From assembly GCF_042678305.1 (NCBI RefSeq), contig NZ_JBHUDT010000001.1: a stretch of 64,000 nucleotides of DNA. One strand, written 5' to 3'. Each line of letters begins with the position of its first letter. Position 1 is the stretch's first letter. Below are positions 19,753 to 30,741 of the stretch, in pieces. The notes under the pieces are model-generated. The model saw only the letters and a program-made list of their open reading frames with translations, did not search any database and was not told the DNA's origin. Position numbers and translations under genes: made by a program. Source of the stretch: Gelatiniphilus marinus (GTDB lineage: Bacteria; Bacteroidota; Bacteroidia; Flavobacteriales; Flavobacteriaceae).

Positions 19753-22700
19753 ATGAAATTTGCTAACTATTTACTAGGACTACTTTTACTTGGTAGCAGT
19801 TACGCCTACGCTCAACAAATTTTAGTTGACGATTCCGTTGGATTACAACAACTTATCCAGGACAACCTTGTGCAAAACAGTTGTGTAGAAATTACCAATA
19901 TTACATCATCTGTTAACGGTAGTGCCAGTGGTTTTTCAAGCTATGCTCAGTTTGATCGTGGGAGTTCTAATTTTCCGTTTCAAAATGGCATCATGCTTTC
20001 TACGGGCAATGCTACATCTGGCGGTAACGGGGTTACAACGCCCACATTAAGCGAAGGTTCTACCATTTGGGGCACCGACCCCGATTTAGAAACCGCTTTG
20101 GGCATAACCAACACGTTAAATGCCACATCGATTGAGTTTGATATTGTATCCATATCGAGTCAGCTTCAATTTAATTACTTATTGGCTTCAGAAGAATATT
20201 TCGGTATTAACCCTTGTCAGCTTTCCGATGGTTTTGCCTTTTTAATAAAAGAAACCGGTAGCCCGCTGCCGTATCAAAATATTGCGGTAGTTCCTGGCAC
20301 ATCAACACCTGTTAACACAAATACCATACATGATGAGATTTTTGGTGTTTGCGCTGCTCAAAACGATCAATATTTTGATGGCTATAATGTTGGAGACACC
20401 AATTATAACGGCAGAACAACCGTTTTAACTGCAACTACTACCATAACGCCTTATGTGCAATACCATATTAAATTGGTTATTGCCGACCAAACAGATGGTG
20501 ATTTTGATTCGGCTGTTTTTATTGAAGGCAATAGTTTTAAAATTTTAGATTTGGGAGAGGATGTATCAACCTGTGCGCCTTCGGTAACACTAGATGCCGA
20601 TATACAAAACCCTCAAGCTACTTATGCTTGGTTTTTAGATAATTCTCCACTTGCCACAACACTGCCAACAATAAGTGCCACCCAAGATGGTACATATAGA
20701 GTTGAAGTTACAGTAGATTTAAATGGCAATGCTTGTGTTGAAACAGATGAAGCAGTTGTGGTTTTAAACACCGAAGAACCCATAAACCCTGTTACAGATT
20801 ATGCTTTATGCGATGATGCAAGCGGCGATGGCTTTGAGACATTCGACCTCAGTTCTAAAAACACCGAGATAATAAACAACATCCCTTTTGCAAATTACGA
20901 CTTCTCTTATCACCTCTCTGATGCAGATGCCAGAAACAACGCAAATCCTGTATCTGGGAATTTCACAAATACAACACCTTTTTCCCAAACCATTTATGTT
21001 CGTATTCAAGATACAAACTCTGGTTGCTTTGGTTTTACAACGTTTAACTTGGTTGTAAACCCTTTACCAAATATTACTGCACCAACAGATCTAGAGGTAT
21101 GCGATAGCGATACCACACCCGATGGTTACACCGTAATCGATTTAACCCAAAAAGACAACGAAATTACAGGAGGCAACAGTAATTTGGTGGTAAGCTACCA
21201 TTACAGCACTATTGATGCAGATACCGGTGCAAACCCAATTCCCACCCCTTATGTAAATACAAACACACCTGTTGAAATGGTTTATGTTAGGGCAATTAAC
21301 ACGCAAACCGGTTGTGTAAGCACCTCTAATTTAACAATTAACATAACCACCAGCCCCATAGTTAACAGAAATACGCAATATCTGGATGCCTGCGATACAG
21401 ATAAAGATGGTAATGCTAATTTTGATTTAACACAAGTTATTAACGATATTTTAATGGGCTTGACCGGGGTAACATTTACATTTCATGAAACCATACCCGA
21501 TGCCCAAACTGGAAACAACCCAATTGCCAACGAAACCAATTACCAATACCAAAACGCACTGTTTGAACCCGGTAACGCAACCCTTTACGTAAGAGTTGTA
21601 GATGATGTTACGGGCTGCGCATCTATTGTGCCCCTAGAAGTACATACCAATTTATTGCTAACTGGTACAGATACGGGAGATTTCGCACTGTGCGACGATA
21701 ACGACAACATAAACGACGCCCTAGATTTTAATCTTAACACGCTAGAACTCTTTATTGCTAACGAACTCCCCAATATTGCCGTTACTTTTTACGAAACCGA
21801 AACAGATAGGGACTCCAACGCAAACCCCTTGGATAGCAGCATACCTTATCCGGCCACAAGCCCCACTACACTTTACATAAAAATTGACGACACCGCAAGT
21901 GGTTGCTCAGATTTTTCTGAAATTACCTTACTGGTAAACCCCGTTATTGTTTTTAATCCAACAATACCAATACCCTATTGCGATACAGACGATGACGGAA
22001 TTGTTAGCATAGATTTGGCATCGCTAGACGATATTGTAACCAACGGAAATACAGATTTTGATGTGCGATACTACCCCACCAACACAGATGCTGAAAACAA
22101 CACCAATCAACTACCACCATTCTACACCAATACAACCCAAGTGGAAACCATATATGCACGCATTGAAAATATTAGTTCGGGATGTAGCACCATAAACCCT
22201 TTTGATATTGAAATTTATGTGGCACCTGCTGCGACCTCGCCAAACCCTATAACAATTTGCGATAACGACCAAGACGGATTTTCAATTATCAATCTGGAAG
22301 ATAAAATTCCGGAAACGGTTACCAATACCACAGGACTTAACATTGCTTTTTTTACCTCGTTTGATGATGCCGATAATAACGTAAACCCAATTACAGATAC
22401 AACCAATTACAACGCCAATACGCAAACCATTTACATACGTGTAGAAAACGACGATAGCCTAAGTTGTTTCAATATTGTAACGCTAGATGTTAATATAAAC
22501 ACAATACCTATTATTCCAGATTTAAACCCATTTCAAATATGTAAAGACGATGGCACTTTTGTAGCAGATTTTTTAATGGTTGATAAAGATGCCGAAATTT
22601 TAAACGGCCAAACCGGAAAAGAAGTCTTTTATTTTGAAGATGCCGCTTTTAGCATTCCCATCGATAAAAATACCGTTTACCAAAACACAAGCTCGCCACA

Positions 22701-24630
22701 AACCATTTATGTTCGTGTTGAAAACACTACCGATGCGACCTGTTCTGCAACATCATCGTTTGACTTGCAAGTATCTTCAGACCCCATTTACAATGCATTC
22801 AATCCGTATTTAATTTGCGATGATATTTCCAACGACCAAATACACGTTTTTGATTTAAACGAAAAAATTACCGAAATATCCCAAGGCTCACCCGATAATC
22901 TTAACGTTAGCTTTCATTTAAACCGACAAGATGCCGAAGATAATTTAAACCCGCAACCATTACAATACACCAATGTTTCAAATCCGCAAACGCTTTATGT
23001 AAGAATAGAAAGCAGCGCATCATTCTGTTATGTAGTTGAAGAATTAGGTATTAATATAATAGCATCGCCAGATTTAACCCAAGCAAACCCTTTTGAAAGT
23101 TGCGATACAGATTATGATGGTTTTGTAAGCTTTAATTTAGAAAATGCCGATTTTCAAATTAATGACAGATTGCAAAACAACCTCATTACCAATTACTTCG
23201 AAAATTTCTCAGATATTAACCAAAATGATGGTTTAGATAATAGCAACGAAATTGCTGATCCAACAAATTATATTTCTGATAGCAAAACAGTATATATTAA
23301 AGTGGCCAATACCTTAACGGGGTGTTTTAGTGTAATTCCGTTAGAATTGGTTGTAATTGCGCCACCGCCAACAAATGCCATTGGCACCATTGAAATTTGC
23401 GATAATGGCACAGACACTTTCAACCTATCAACCGTTGATGCTCTAATTGTTAACGACCCAAGTGTTGTAACCATATCGTATCACAACTCCCAAAACGATG
23501 CCGATAACAACATAAACCCAACAGCTAACATTTTTAACTATACAGCAAGCAATCATGTTATTTACGCAAGGGTTAACGATCCGTTGGTTAATTGCCCAAT
23601 TACAGTACCTTTTAACTTACAAATTAATGCAAACCCAATTGCAAACAACGCACCAGATTTAATAGCATGCGACGATGATTTTGATGGTTTTTTTGAATTT
23701 GATTTATCGGCAAACTCCAATGCCATCATAGGTTCGCAAAACGCTTCAATACACACGGTAACGTATTATAGCGATGTAACAGAAGCAGAAACAGCAAGCA
23801 ATGCATTACCAAATTTACACACCGCTTTTGATGGTGAAATTATATTTGCTCGCATTCAAAATAATAACACAGGATGTTTTGGCGTATCGCAATTTGCCAC
23901 TCGAATAAATCCGTTGCCTATAATTCCCATCGGAGATTTAGTGCCTCTTTGTATAAACGACCTACCACTAATTATTAGTGCAGATACCGGAAACCCAAAC
24001 GACACTTATCTATGGTCAACCGGAGAAACTGCAACAGAAATCCTTTTAGATGAAGTTACAGACATTGGCGATTATTGGGTAACTGTTACAACACCTTATG
24101 TTATAGGCCCCAACTGTTCGTACACCAAAAATTTCACGGTTATAGAATCTGAAGATGCTACCATAGATTTTACAACAAAAGTTGATTTTGCAGATCCTAA
24201 CAGCATTACCGTAAATGTTAGCGGCATTGGCGATTATGTATTTATTTTAGATGATGGCGAACCACAAACATCAAATGTTTTTAACAATGTAACCTTTGGA
24301 TTGCATACCATAACTATTCGCGATTTAAACGGCTGCAAAGATGTAAGCACCGAGGTTGTGGTTATAGATATCCCCAAATTTGTAACCCCAAATAACGATG
24401 GCGTTTTTGACACCTGGCATATTGTGGGCGTGCAAGAAATACCGGGAACCGTAGTTTATATTTATAACAGACATGGCAAGCTGCTAAAAACGCTTCCGCA
24501 TACTTCTTTAGGTTGGGATGGCACTTTTAACGGGCAAAATATGCCATCGGACGATTACTGGTTTGTAGCTAAAATTATTCAAAACAACGAAGCTTTTGAT
24601 ATTAGGGGGCATTTTGCTTTAAAGCGTTAA
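19753..24630 (+). CDS. giant T9SS type-B surface protein, choice-of-anchor L domain, 11 repeats
   Basis: A 1625-residue precursor with signal peptide MKFANYLLGLLLLGSSYAYA. Residues ~22-270 match the choice-of-anchor L domain (NFPFQNGIMLSTGNA, LLASEEYFG, DGFAFLIKETGS, YHIKLVIADQTDGDFDSAVF). Then come 11 repeats of ~85 residues, each opening with Cys-Asp-x-Asp-x-Asp-Gly-x3-Phe-Asp-Leu (for example CDTDKDGNANFDL, CDTDYDGFVSFNL) and closing with a TIYVRIEN-like strand. A final Ig-like unit and the type-B sorting domain (FVTPNNDGVFDTW, GWDGTFNGQNMPSDDYWF) end it. The Asp-rich loops suggest calcium binding. It is probably an adhesin-like surface protein; no partner is known. Confidence 0.87.
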   Translation: MKFANYLLGLLLLGSSYAYAQQILVDDSVGLQQLIQDNLVQNSCVEITNITSSVNGSASGFSSYAQFDRGSSNFPFQNGIMLSTGNATSGGNGVTTPTLSEGSTIWGTDPDLETALGITNTLNATSIEFDIVSISSQLQFNYLLASEEYFGINPCQLSDGFAFLIKETGSPLPYQNIAVVPGTSTPVNTNTIHDEIFGVCAAQNDQYFDGYNVGDTNYNGRTTVLTATTTITPYVQYHIKLVIADQTDGDFDSAVFIEGNSFKILDLGEDVSTCAPSVTLDADIQNPQATYAWFLDNSPLATTLPTISATQDGTYRVEVTVDLNGNACVETDEAVVVLNTEEPINPVTDYALCDDASGDGFETFDLSSKNTEIINNIPFANYDFSYHLSDADARNNANPVSGNFTNTTPFSQTIYVRIQDTNSGCFGFTTFNLVVNPLPNITAPTDLEVCDSDTTPDGYTVIDLTQKDNEITGGNSNLVVSYHYSTIDADTGANPIPTPYVNTNTPVEMVYVRAINTQTGCVSTSNLTINITTSPIVNRNTQYLDACDTDKDGNANFDLTQVINDILMGLTGVTFTFHETIPDAQTGNNPIANETNYQYQNALFEPGNATLYVRVVDDVTGCASIVPLEVHTNLLLTGTDTGDFALCDDNDNINDALDFNLNTLELFIANELPNIAVTFYETETDRDSNANPLDSSIPYPATSPTTLYIKIDDTASGCSDFSEITLLVNPVIVFNPTIPIPYCDTDDDGIVSIDLASLDDIVTNGNTDFDVRYYPTNTDAENNTNQLPPFYTNTTQVETIYARIENISSGCSTINPFDIEIYVAPAATSPNPITICDNDQDGFSIINLEDKIPETVTNTTGLNIAFFTSFDDADNNVNPITDTTNYNANTQTIYIRVENDDSLSCFNIVTLDVNINTIPIIPDLNPFQICKDDGTFVADFLMVDKDAEILNGQTGKEVFYFEDAAFSIPIDKNTVYQNTSSPQTIYVRVENTTDATCSATSSFDLQVSSDPIYNAFNPYLICDDISNDQIHVFDLNEKITEISQGSPDNLNVSFHLNRQDAEDNLNPQPLQYTNVSNPQTLYVRIESSASFCYVVEELGINIIASPDLTQANPFESCDTDYDGFVSFNLENADFQINDRLQNNLITNYFENFSDINQNDGLDNSNEIADPTNYISDSKTVYIKVANTLTGCFSVIPLELVVIAPPPTNAIGTIEICDNGTDTFNLSTVDALIVNDPSVVTISYHNSQNDADNNINPTANIFNYTASNHVIYARVNDPLVNCPITVPFNLQINANPIANNAPDLIACDDDFDGFFEFDLSANSNAIIGSQNASIHTVTYYSDVTEAETASNALPNLHTAFDGEIIFARIQNNNTGCFGVSQFATRINPLPIIPIGDLVPLCINDLPLIISADTGNPNDTYLWSTGETATEILLDEVTDIGDYWVTVTTPYVIGPNCSYTKNFTVIESEDATIDFTTKVDFADPNSITVNVSGIGDYVFILDDGEPQTSNVFNNVTFGLHTITIRDLNGCKDVSTEVVVIDIPKFVTPNNDGVFDTWHIVGVQEIPGTVVYIYNRHGKLLKTLPHTSLGWDGTFNGQNMPSDDYWFVAKIIQNNEAFDIRGHFALKR

Positions 24631-24673
24631 CATATAATTTTAAATTACTTTAAAGCCTTTTTATTTAACTTTA

Positions 24674-26998
24674 ATGAAATACATTTTACTCGCATTCTAC
24701 ATGCTAACCAGCATAAATTTAGTTGCCCAAAACCTACAAGTAGATAGCCAAACCTATACCCCTCAACAACTTATTGAAGATATTTTAATTAACAGCAATT
24801 GCATTACCAATGTTACAGTAACCAACGTGGTTGGCGGAAATTTTGGGGGCACAGACCAAAGCTATGGTTATTTTGATGCCACGGGCACAACCTTTCCTTT
24901 TCAGAGCGGTATTGTTTTAACTACCGGCCGTTTAAGCAATGTAGAAGGGCCAAATACCACTTTAAGCGATGACGACGCCGTAAATTGGTTTGGAGATAAC
25001 GATTTAGAAAATATTTTAAATGAAAGCAATACCCACAATGCCACAATTATAGAATTTGAATTTACAGCGGTAGCAAATCTAATTAGTTTCAGGTACCTTT
25101 TTGCCTCAGAAGAATACCAACAAGGTAACCCAAACACTTGCCAATTCTCGGACGTGTTTGGTTTTTTAATCCGCGAAACGTCCAATCAAAATTATACAAA
25201 CATCGCCTTAGTGCCCGATACCCAAACACCCGTAAAAGTAACTACGGTGCATCCCAACATCCCAAATGGCTGCGCCGCCCAAAACGAAAGTTATTTTGGC
25301 AGTTGGAACACGGCCAGCGCACCAATAAATTTTAACGGGCAAACCGCAGTGTTAACAGCCACAGCAAGCGTTGTACCCGGAGCAACCTATCATGTAAAAT
25401 TGGTAATTGCAGACGAGCAAAATTTTAGATATGATTCTGCTGTTTTTCTTGAAGCGGGCAGTTTCCAATTACGAACAGATTTGGGCCCAAATAGATTATT
25501 AGCAACAAATAGCGCACTATGCGAAAACGAAACCTTACAACTTAACGCCTCTCAAACAGGTGCAACATCTTATAGGTGGTTTTTTAATGATGTAGAACAA
25601 CTGGGAAGCAACAACAGTACTTTTGATGTGATGCAAGCTGGAAAATACAATGTTGAGGTTGCACTTAATAACAGCTGTTTTTCATATGGTGAAATACTTA
25701 TTGAATACGCACAAAACCCCATGGTACAAAACACCAATATAATTGAATGCGACATTAATCAAGATGGCTTAACCACTTTTAATTTATTTGATGCCACTCA
25801 AAACATAACCAATGGTAATGCATCGCTATCGGTTCAAAATTTCTATTTAACAGATCTAGAAGCTCAACAAGATATAAACCAGATACCTAATCCAACCACA
25901 TTTCAAAACTCCATTCCGCAACAGGTAGTTTATGCTCGTGCAGAAAATATGTTCAGGTGCTTCTCGGTTGCCGAAATAACCTTAGACATTTCGAACAATG
26001 TATTAAATCTTCCGGATTTTTATATTTGTGATGACAATGTAGCTGATGGCTTTTCAACATTCAATATCAACGATCTTATATCGCATGTAGAACCGCTGGT
26101 ACCTAACGGAGCGACGATAAGTTTTTATACAACCGAACAAGATGCATATAATGACTCTAACGCTTTAAACGGAAATTATACCAACTCAACTCCATATTCA
26201 GAAACCTTATTTGTAAAAGTTGAAAACAACGGAAACTGCTATGCAACAAGCAGGATAAATTTAAATGTGGTTTTTACACCTCAACTACTGCCAAACGAGT
26301 CTCAAATTTACTGCCTCAATACTTTTCCGGACACCATTCAATTATTTGCAGGTATTTTAAACGACAACCCAAATAATTACTCGTATCAATGGTTTTTTAA
26401 CAATCAACTTATAAGTGCTGCTTCTCCAATAATTGATATAAATGAAATTGGGTCGTATTCTGTAATTGCAACCCATCAAAACGGTTGTTCTGCAACACGT
26501 AATATTACAGTAGTTCCTTCAAATGCAGCAACCATAACAGATGTTATTATTGAAGAAACCTCAACAAAAAATTCTATTACTATAAATGTTTCTGGCCAAG
26601 GCGATTACCAATTTGCCTTAGACAACCAAATATATAACGACAATAATATATTTACCAATGTTAATGCGGGTTTCCGTACGGTTTATGTACTTGATAAAAA
26701 TGGTTGTGGAACTGTATCTCGAACAATATCTGTTTTAGGTTTCCCAAAATATTTTACCCCTAACAACGATGGTATTAACGACACTTGGAAACCTCTAGGG
26801 GTAAACGCGCAGTTTAATTCTGATATTACAATAACCATATTTAACCGTTACGGAAAATTACTAAAAAACATCAGTCCATTAAAGGCAGGTTGGGATGGTA
26901 CTATTAATGGCTTTAAACTGCCCAATGACGATTATTGGTACAAAGTCGTTTTATCCAATGGAAAAGAATACCGTGGACATTTTACCTTAAAGCGCTAA
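24674..26998 (+). CDS. T9SS type-B surface protein with choice-of-anchor L domain
   Basis: A 774-residue precursor, 43 nt after its larger paralog. The signal peptide is MKYILLAFYMLTSINLVAQ. The choice-of-anchor L domain covers ~20-270 (TFPFQSGIVLTTGRLSN, YLFASEEYQQGNPNTCQFSD, YHVKLVIADEQNFRYDSAVF). It has only two Cys-Asp repeats (CDINQDGLTTFNL, CDDNVADGFSTFNI), an Ig-like unit starting YCLNTFPDTIQL, and the type-B C-terminal domain (YFTPNNDGINDTWKPLG, GWDGTINGFKLPNDDYWY). The domain order matches the 1625-residue neighbour, so a tandem duplication with repeat-number change is likely. Confidence 0.87.
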   Translation: MKYILLAFYMLTSINLVAQNLQVDSQTYTPQQLIEDILINSNCITNVTVTNVVGGNFGGTDQSYGYFDATGTTFPFQSGIVLTTGRLSNVEGPNTTLSDDDAVNWFGDNDLENILNESNTHNATIIEFEFTAVANLISFRYLFASEEYQQGNPNTCQFSDVFGFLIRETSNQNYTNIALVPDTQTPVKVTTVHPNIPNGCAAQNESYFGSWNTASAPINFNGQTAVLTATASVVPGATYHVKLVIADEQNFRYDSAVFLEAGSFQLRTDLGPNRLLATNSALCENETLQLNASQTGATSYRWFFNDVEQLGSNNSTFDVMQAGKYNVEVALNNSCFSYGEILIEYAQNPMVQNTNIIECDINQDGLTTFNLFDATQNITNGNASLSVQNFYLTDLEAQQDINQIPNPTTFQNSIPQQVVYARAENMFRCFSVAEITLDISNNVLNLPDFYICDDNVADGFSTFNINDLISHVEPLVPNGATISFYTTEQDAYNDSNALNGNYTNSTPYSETLFVKVENNGNCYATSRINLNVVFTPQLLPNESQIYCLNTFPDTIQLFAGILNDNPNNYSYQWFFNNQLISAASPIIDINEIGSYSVIATHQNGCSATRNITVVPSNAATITDVIIEETSTKNSITINVSGQGDYQFALDNQIYNDNNIFTNVNAGFRTVYVLDKNGCGTVSRTISVLGFPKYFTPNNDGINDTWKPLGVNAQFNSDITITIFNRYGKLLKNISPLKAGWDGTINGFKLPNDDYWYKVVLSNGKEYRGHFTLKR

Positions 26999-27060
26999 CC
27001 CTTTATCCGGTTATGTTTTTTAAAAAAATTAAAACTATATTTGATTGCTACTGCTATTTT

Positions 27061-30000
27061 ATGAAAAAAATGAAAATTAAGTTACATACTGCTGCAACAG
27101 TTTTGCTTATACTGTTTACTTGTGCTTGCAATCTTGTTGTGGCGCAAGCCAATTGCACTTTTGGCAATGCTGTTTTTACCGAAGATTTTGGGTCTGGCAC
27201 TAACAGATTGGGTCCCTCGTTAAATCAAGACCCCAATAACGTGCATCCCAATTTTAGGCCTGCAGACCTTTACACTTACGTTGGTACGGGTAGCGTTGGC
27301 CAAGACCAATATGGCATTATGAAATCTCCTAAAGATGCCGCTCCCAACGGTGCAGATTGGAATGATGACTTTCCAGACCACACCGGCAACACCAATGGAT
27401 ATTTATACTATTGCGATGCCAAAGAAGACCTAAATGTGTTTTATGCACAAAAAATTGATGGCTTGTGCGATGATATAGAATATGAACTTTCTGCTTGGTT
27501 TGCAAAAACAAACGCTCCAGATTATTTTATAGACCCTAATATTAAATTAATAATTGGTTTTACCGATAGTAACGACCAAAACATTGGCAGTATTGTTGAA
27601 ACAGACACAGGTCCAATTGAAGGCGTAGGCACTAACAGGTGGCACCGCAGAAGCCTGGTGTTCTCTGTGCCAACAGGAACAGAGAACGTCTATTTTATGT
27701 TAAAAAATAATGTTGCAGGCTTAGACGGAAACGATTTAGCTATTGATGACATACAAATAAAACCATGCGGCCCAGTAATTGATAGTATAGACCAATTAAC
27801 AAGTAACCTTGCAAACAATAATTCTTTTTGCATTACAGATACATCTAATAATTTAATTAGTTTATCGGCCAATGTTCCAACTAGTTTTGCCATGCAATGG
27901 CAGGAATCTACAACTCCAGGTGTATGGGTTGATATCCCAAATGAAACCTCTAGCGTTTTAAACCATATTTTACCTGCAAACTCAAACTCGACACATTTAA
28001 TAAGGCTTAAATTTGCGCACAATTTGGCCAATTTACTTAACTCCAAATGTCATTTTTTATCAGAAGTCTTAACTTATAATAAAACTTATGCCAACATAGC
28101 ACCTAACATGCAATTGTGTGATAGCAATAATGCCGGTACAGCACTATTCGATTTAAGCTCCCAAAATAATTTTATAAATGCAGATGGCGGCGTTACAATA
28201 ACCTACCATAGCACCCAAAACGATGCCGATACTGGAACCAACCCGCTGTCGAGTCCGTATCAGAGTGGAAATGCTACCATTTATGCACGCGTAGAAAACA
28301 ACAATGTGCTATTGGGTAATACTTGCGCCTCTACTTCAAGTTTTAATTTAGAAGTTTACCCAACGGTTACCAACAGTTCTATTAGCCCACTTAGCGCTTG
28401 CGACAACAGCTCTGTTGGAACCGATACAGATGGTTTTGTTTTATTCGATTTAACGCAAAAAGAAACAGAACTTTTAAACGGGCAACCGCCAACAGATTTT
28501 ACAATTACATATTTTACCGATGCAGCTTATACTGCACTTATTACAGCACCCAATGCTTATGTTAATACTGCTACGGGTACACAAACCATATATGTACGAA
28601 TTACCAATAACTTAAACCCAAACTGTTATACAGACACTGCTTTTAATATTGAAGTGTTTAGCTTACCCACAGCAAACAACCCTGGTATTTATGCGCAATG
28701 TGATGATGCCTCAAACGACGGACAAGCATTTTTCAATCTATCCCTCGACAGCATCAAACAAGAAATAAACCCTAATTATTTAACCGAAGGGCTATCTTTT
28801 TCATATTACGAAAATCAAATTCAAGCAGAAAACGCTACAAATGCTATTGTAAACCCTTCTAATTATCAAGATGCGCTTGGTTTTACGCAAGAAACGGTTT
28901 GGGTAAGAGTACAAAACACTAATGGCTGTTTTAGGGTTGTTCCGTTAATTTTAGAAGTAAACCCTTCAAGCGCAGCTTTAGACTTATATAATCCAACACC
29001 AATTTACCAATGTGATGATGGTATTGATGCTAGAGATGGGGTTTCTACCTTCGATATATCTGGTATAAGAGATTATATTGCCAACACTATTTTTTCAACG
29101 TTAAACGTTACTGTTCATTTTTTTGAAAGTGAACTCGATGCCGAATTAGAAACCAATGAAATTGCAGATATTTACAATCATAAAAACACAAATAGCCCTA
29201 ATGCGCAAGATATTTGGGTTCGTGTAAAAAGTAACTTGGGCAACAATTGCCTGGGTTTAAAAGCTTTTACCAGCCTATTAAACGTTGAAGCATTACCCAT
29301 TGCAAACCCGGTAACCATTTCAAGGCAATGTGATTTCGACACTACAGATACCGCAGTTAACTATCCGTTTAACACCTCGCAAATAGAAACCAATTTACTC
29401 AATGGGCAGTCTCTTGCCAATGTAACGGTTACTTATTTTGATGAAAACAATATGCCATTACCAAGTCCGTTACCCAACCCATTTTTAACAGCAAGTCAAA
29501 CCATTACGGCGCGGGTAACCAATAATGCAACCGCAGATCCAAATGGCCCATGTTTTGAAGAAACAACCATCGAGTTTATAGTGGACGCTCAACCTGTTGC
29601 AAACCCCATACCGCCTCAAATAGTGTGCGATGGCGATGCCGGTGATATTGATGATGACGGATATTTTCCTTTTGATACTTCTGCTTTTAAAAACACAGTA
29701 TTAGGAACTCAATCGGGTATGGATATTTTTTTCGATTATATTGATGAAAATGGTGCCTCCATAACCAATAGCACAACATTACCCAATCCGCTTATTTCGC
29801 AAAGCCAGAACATTATCGTAAATGTGGTAAACCCTATAAATACTACTTGTATCGCTTCAATAAGTATAGCGCTTATTGTGAATCCATTACCCGAATTTTC
29901 AGTATTCAGCCCAAGAATTATTTGTTCTTCAGACCCAAGCTTTAATATAGTTTTAAATGCTTTTAAGGCTAATGTTACTGAAACTTTACATTATACATGG

Positions 30001-30654
30001 ACTTGGAGCAGTATAGACGGAACAACCACAGATCAGTTCATTTCAAATGATGAAGAAATTACAGTATCAAAACCAGGCACCTATGCCATTACATTATCCA
30101 AAACCAATGGCACGGGATGTTCCAGAACCAGAGAAATAGTTGTCGATGCATCAGAATTAGCCACCATTACACAAGACGATGTTAGCATTGTTGATATTTC
30201 TGAAAACAATTCTGTTACTATTAATACCACTAATTTAGGAATGGGAGATTACGAATATGGGTTAAGAGAAGAAGGTTCCCCTTTTATAGTATATCAAGAT
30301 AACCCCGTATTTAACAATGTTAAACCTGGGTTTTATACCATCTACGTTAAAGACCAAATTTGTGGCGTTGCAACACTGCCCATATCTGTTATTGGGCATG
30401 CCAAGTTTTTTACACCTAACGGAGACGGCATAAATGATCTTTGGAACATAAAGGGCGTTAATAGCACATTCCAACCCAATAGCAGCATTTTTATATATGA
30501 TAGATATGGGAAATTAATCAAACAACTATCTGCCCGATCAAAGGGTTGGGATGGCACATTTAATGGCAAAATATTAAACACCAACGATTATTGGTTTAAA
30601 GCCTTTCTTGAAGATGGCAGACAGTTTATGGGGCATTTTACTTTAAAACGATAA
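27061..30654 (+). CDS. T9SS type-B surface protein with jelly-roll N-terminus and 6 repeats
   Basis: The ATG at 27061 gives 1197 residues with signal peptide MKKMKIKLHTAATVLLILF and following Ala/Cys residues. The frame reaching back into the previous gene (26935) is rejected. Residues ~35-240 resemble a carbohydrate-binding jelly roll of the kind found in surface proteins (VFTEDFGSGTNRLGPSLN, YYCDAKEDLNVFYAQKIDGL, YELSAWFAKTNAP, LAIDDIQIKPCG). An Ig-like region and six Cys-Asp repeats follow, then the type-B sorting domain (FFTPNGDGINDLWNIKG, GWDGTFNGKILNTNDYWF). It is the last of four such genes in a row and probably has the same export route. Confidence 0.86.
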   Translation: MKKMKIKLHTAATVLLILFTCACNLVVAQANCTFGNAVFTEDFGSGTNRLGPSLNQDPNNVHPNFRPADLYTYVGTGSVGQDQYGIMKSPKDAAPNGADWNDDFPDHTGNTNGYLYYCDAKEDLNVFYAQKIDGLCDDIEYELSAWFAKTNAPDYFIDPNIKLIIGFTDSNDQNIGSIVETDTGPIEGVGTNRWHRRSLVFSVPTGTENVYFMLKNNVAGLDGNDLAIDDIQIKPCGPVIDSIDQLTSNLANNNSFCITDTSNNLISLSANVPTSFAMQWQESTTPGVWVDIPNETSSVLNHILPANSNSTHLIRLKFAHNLANLLNSKCHFLSEVLTYNKTYANIAPNMQLCDSNNAGTALFDLSSQNNFINADGGVTITYHSTQNDADTGTNPLSSPYQSGNATIYARVENNNVLLGNTCASTSSFNLEVYPTVTNSSISPLSACDNSSVGTDTDGFVLFDLTQKETELLNGQPPTDFTITYFTDAAYTALITAPNAYVNTATGTQTIYVRITNNLNPNCYTDTAFNIEVFSLPTANNPGIYAQCDDASNDGQAFFNLSLDSIKQEINPNYLTEGLSFSYYENQIQAENATNAIVNPSNYQDALGFTQETVWVRVQNTNGCFRVVPLILEVNPSSAALDLYNPTPIYQCDDGIDARDGVSTFDISGIRDYIANTIFSTLNVTVHFFESELDAELETNEIADIYNHKNTNSPNAQDIWVRVKSNLGNNCLGLKAFTSLLNVEALPIANPVTISRQCDFDTTDTAVNYPFNTSQIETNLLNGQSLANVTVTYFDENNMPLPSPLPNPFLTASQTITARVTNNATADPNGPCFEETTIEFIVDAQPVANPIPPQIVCDGDAGDIDDDGYFPFDTSAFKNTVLGTQSGMDIFFDYIDENGASITNSTTLPNPLISQSQNIIVNVVNPINTTCIASISIALIVNPLPEFSVFSPRIICSSDPSFNIVLNAFKANVTETLHYTWTWSSIDGTTTDQFISNDEEITVSKPGTYAITLSKTNGTGCSRTREIVVDASELATITQDDVSIVDISENNSVTINTTNLGMGDYEYGLREEGSPFIVYQDNPVFNNVKPGFYTIYVKDQICGVATLPISVIGHAKFFTPNGDGINDLWNIKGVNSTFQPNSSIFIYDRYGKLIKQLSARSKGWDGTFNGKILNTNDYWFKAFLEDGRQFMGHFTLKR

Positions 30655-30741
30655 ACTAAGATTTTTCAAATTATAAGTTCTAAAAACTCATCAACTTTAA
30701 GTAATTTAGACACTTTAAATACTTTAGGCACTTAAAGGAAT

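Noticed and set aside
26935..27060. N-terminal extension of the 1197-residue surface protein into the previous gene
   Set aside because: The extension is a shadow of the preceding coding end; the signal peptide starts at the ATG at 27061.
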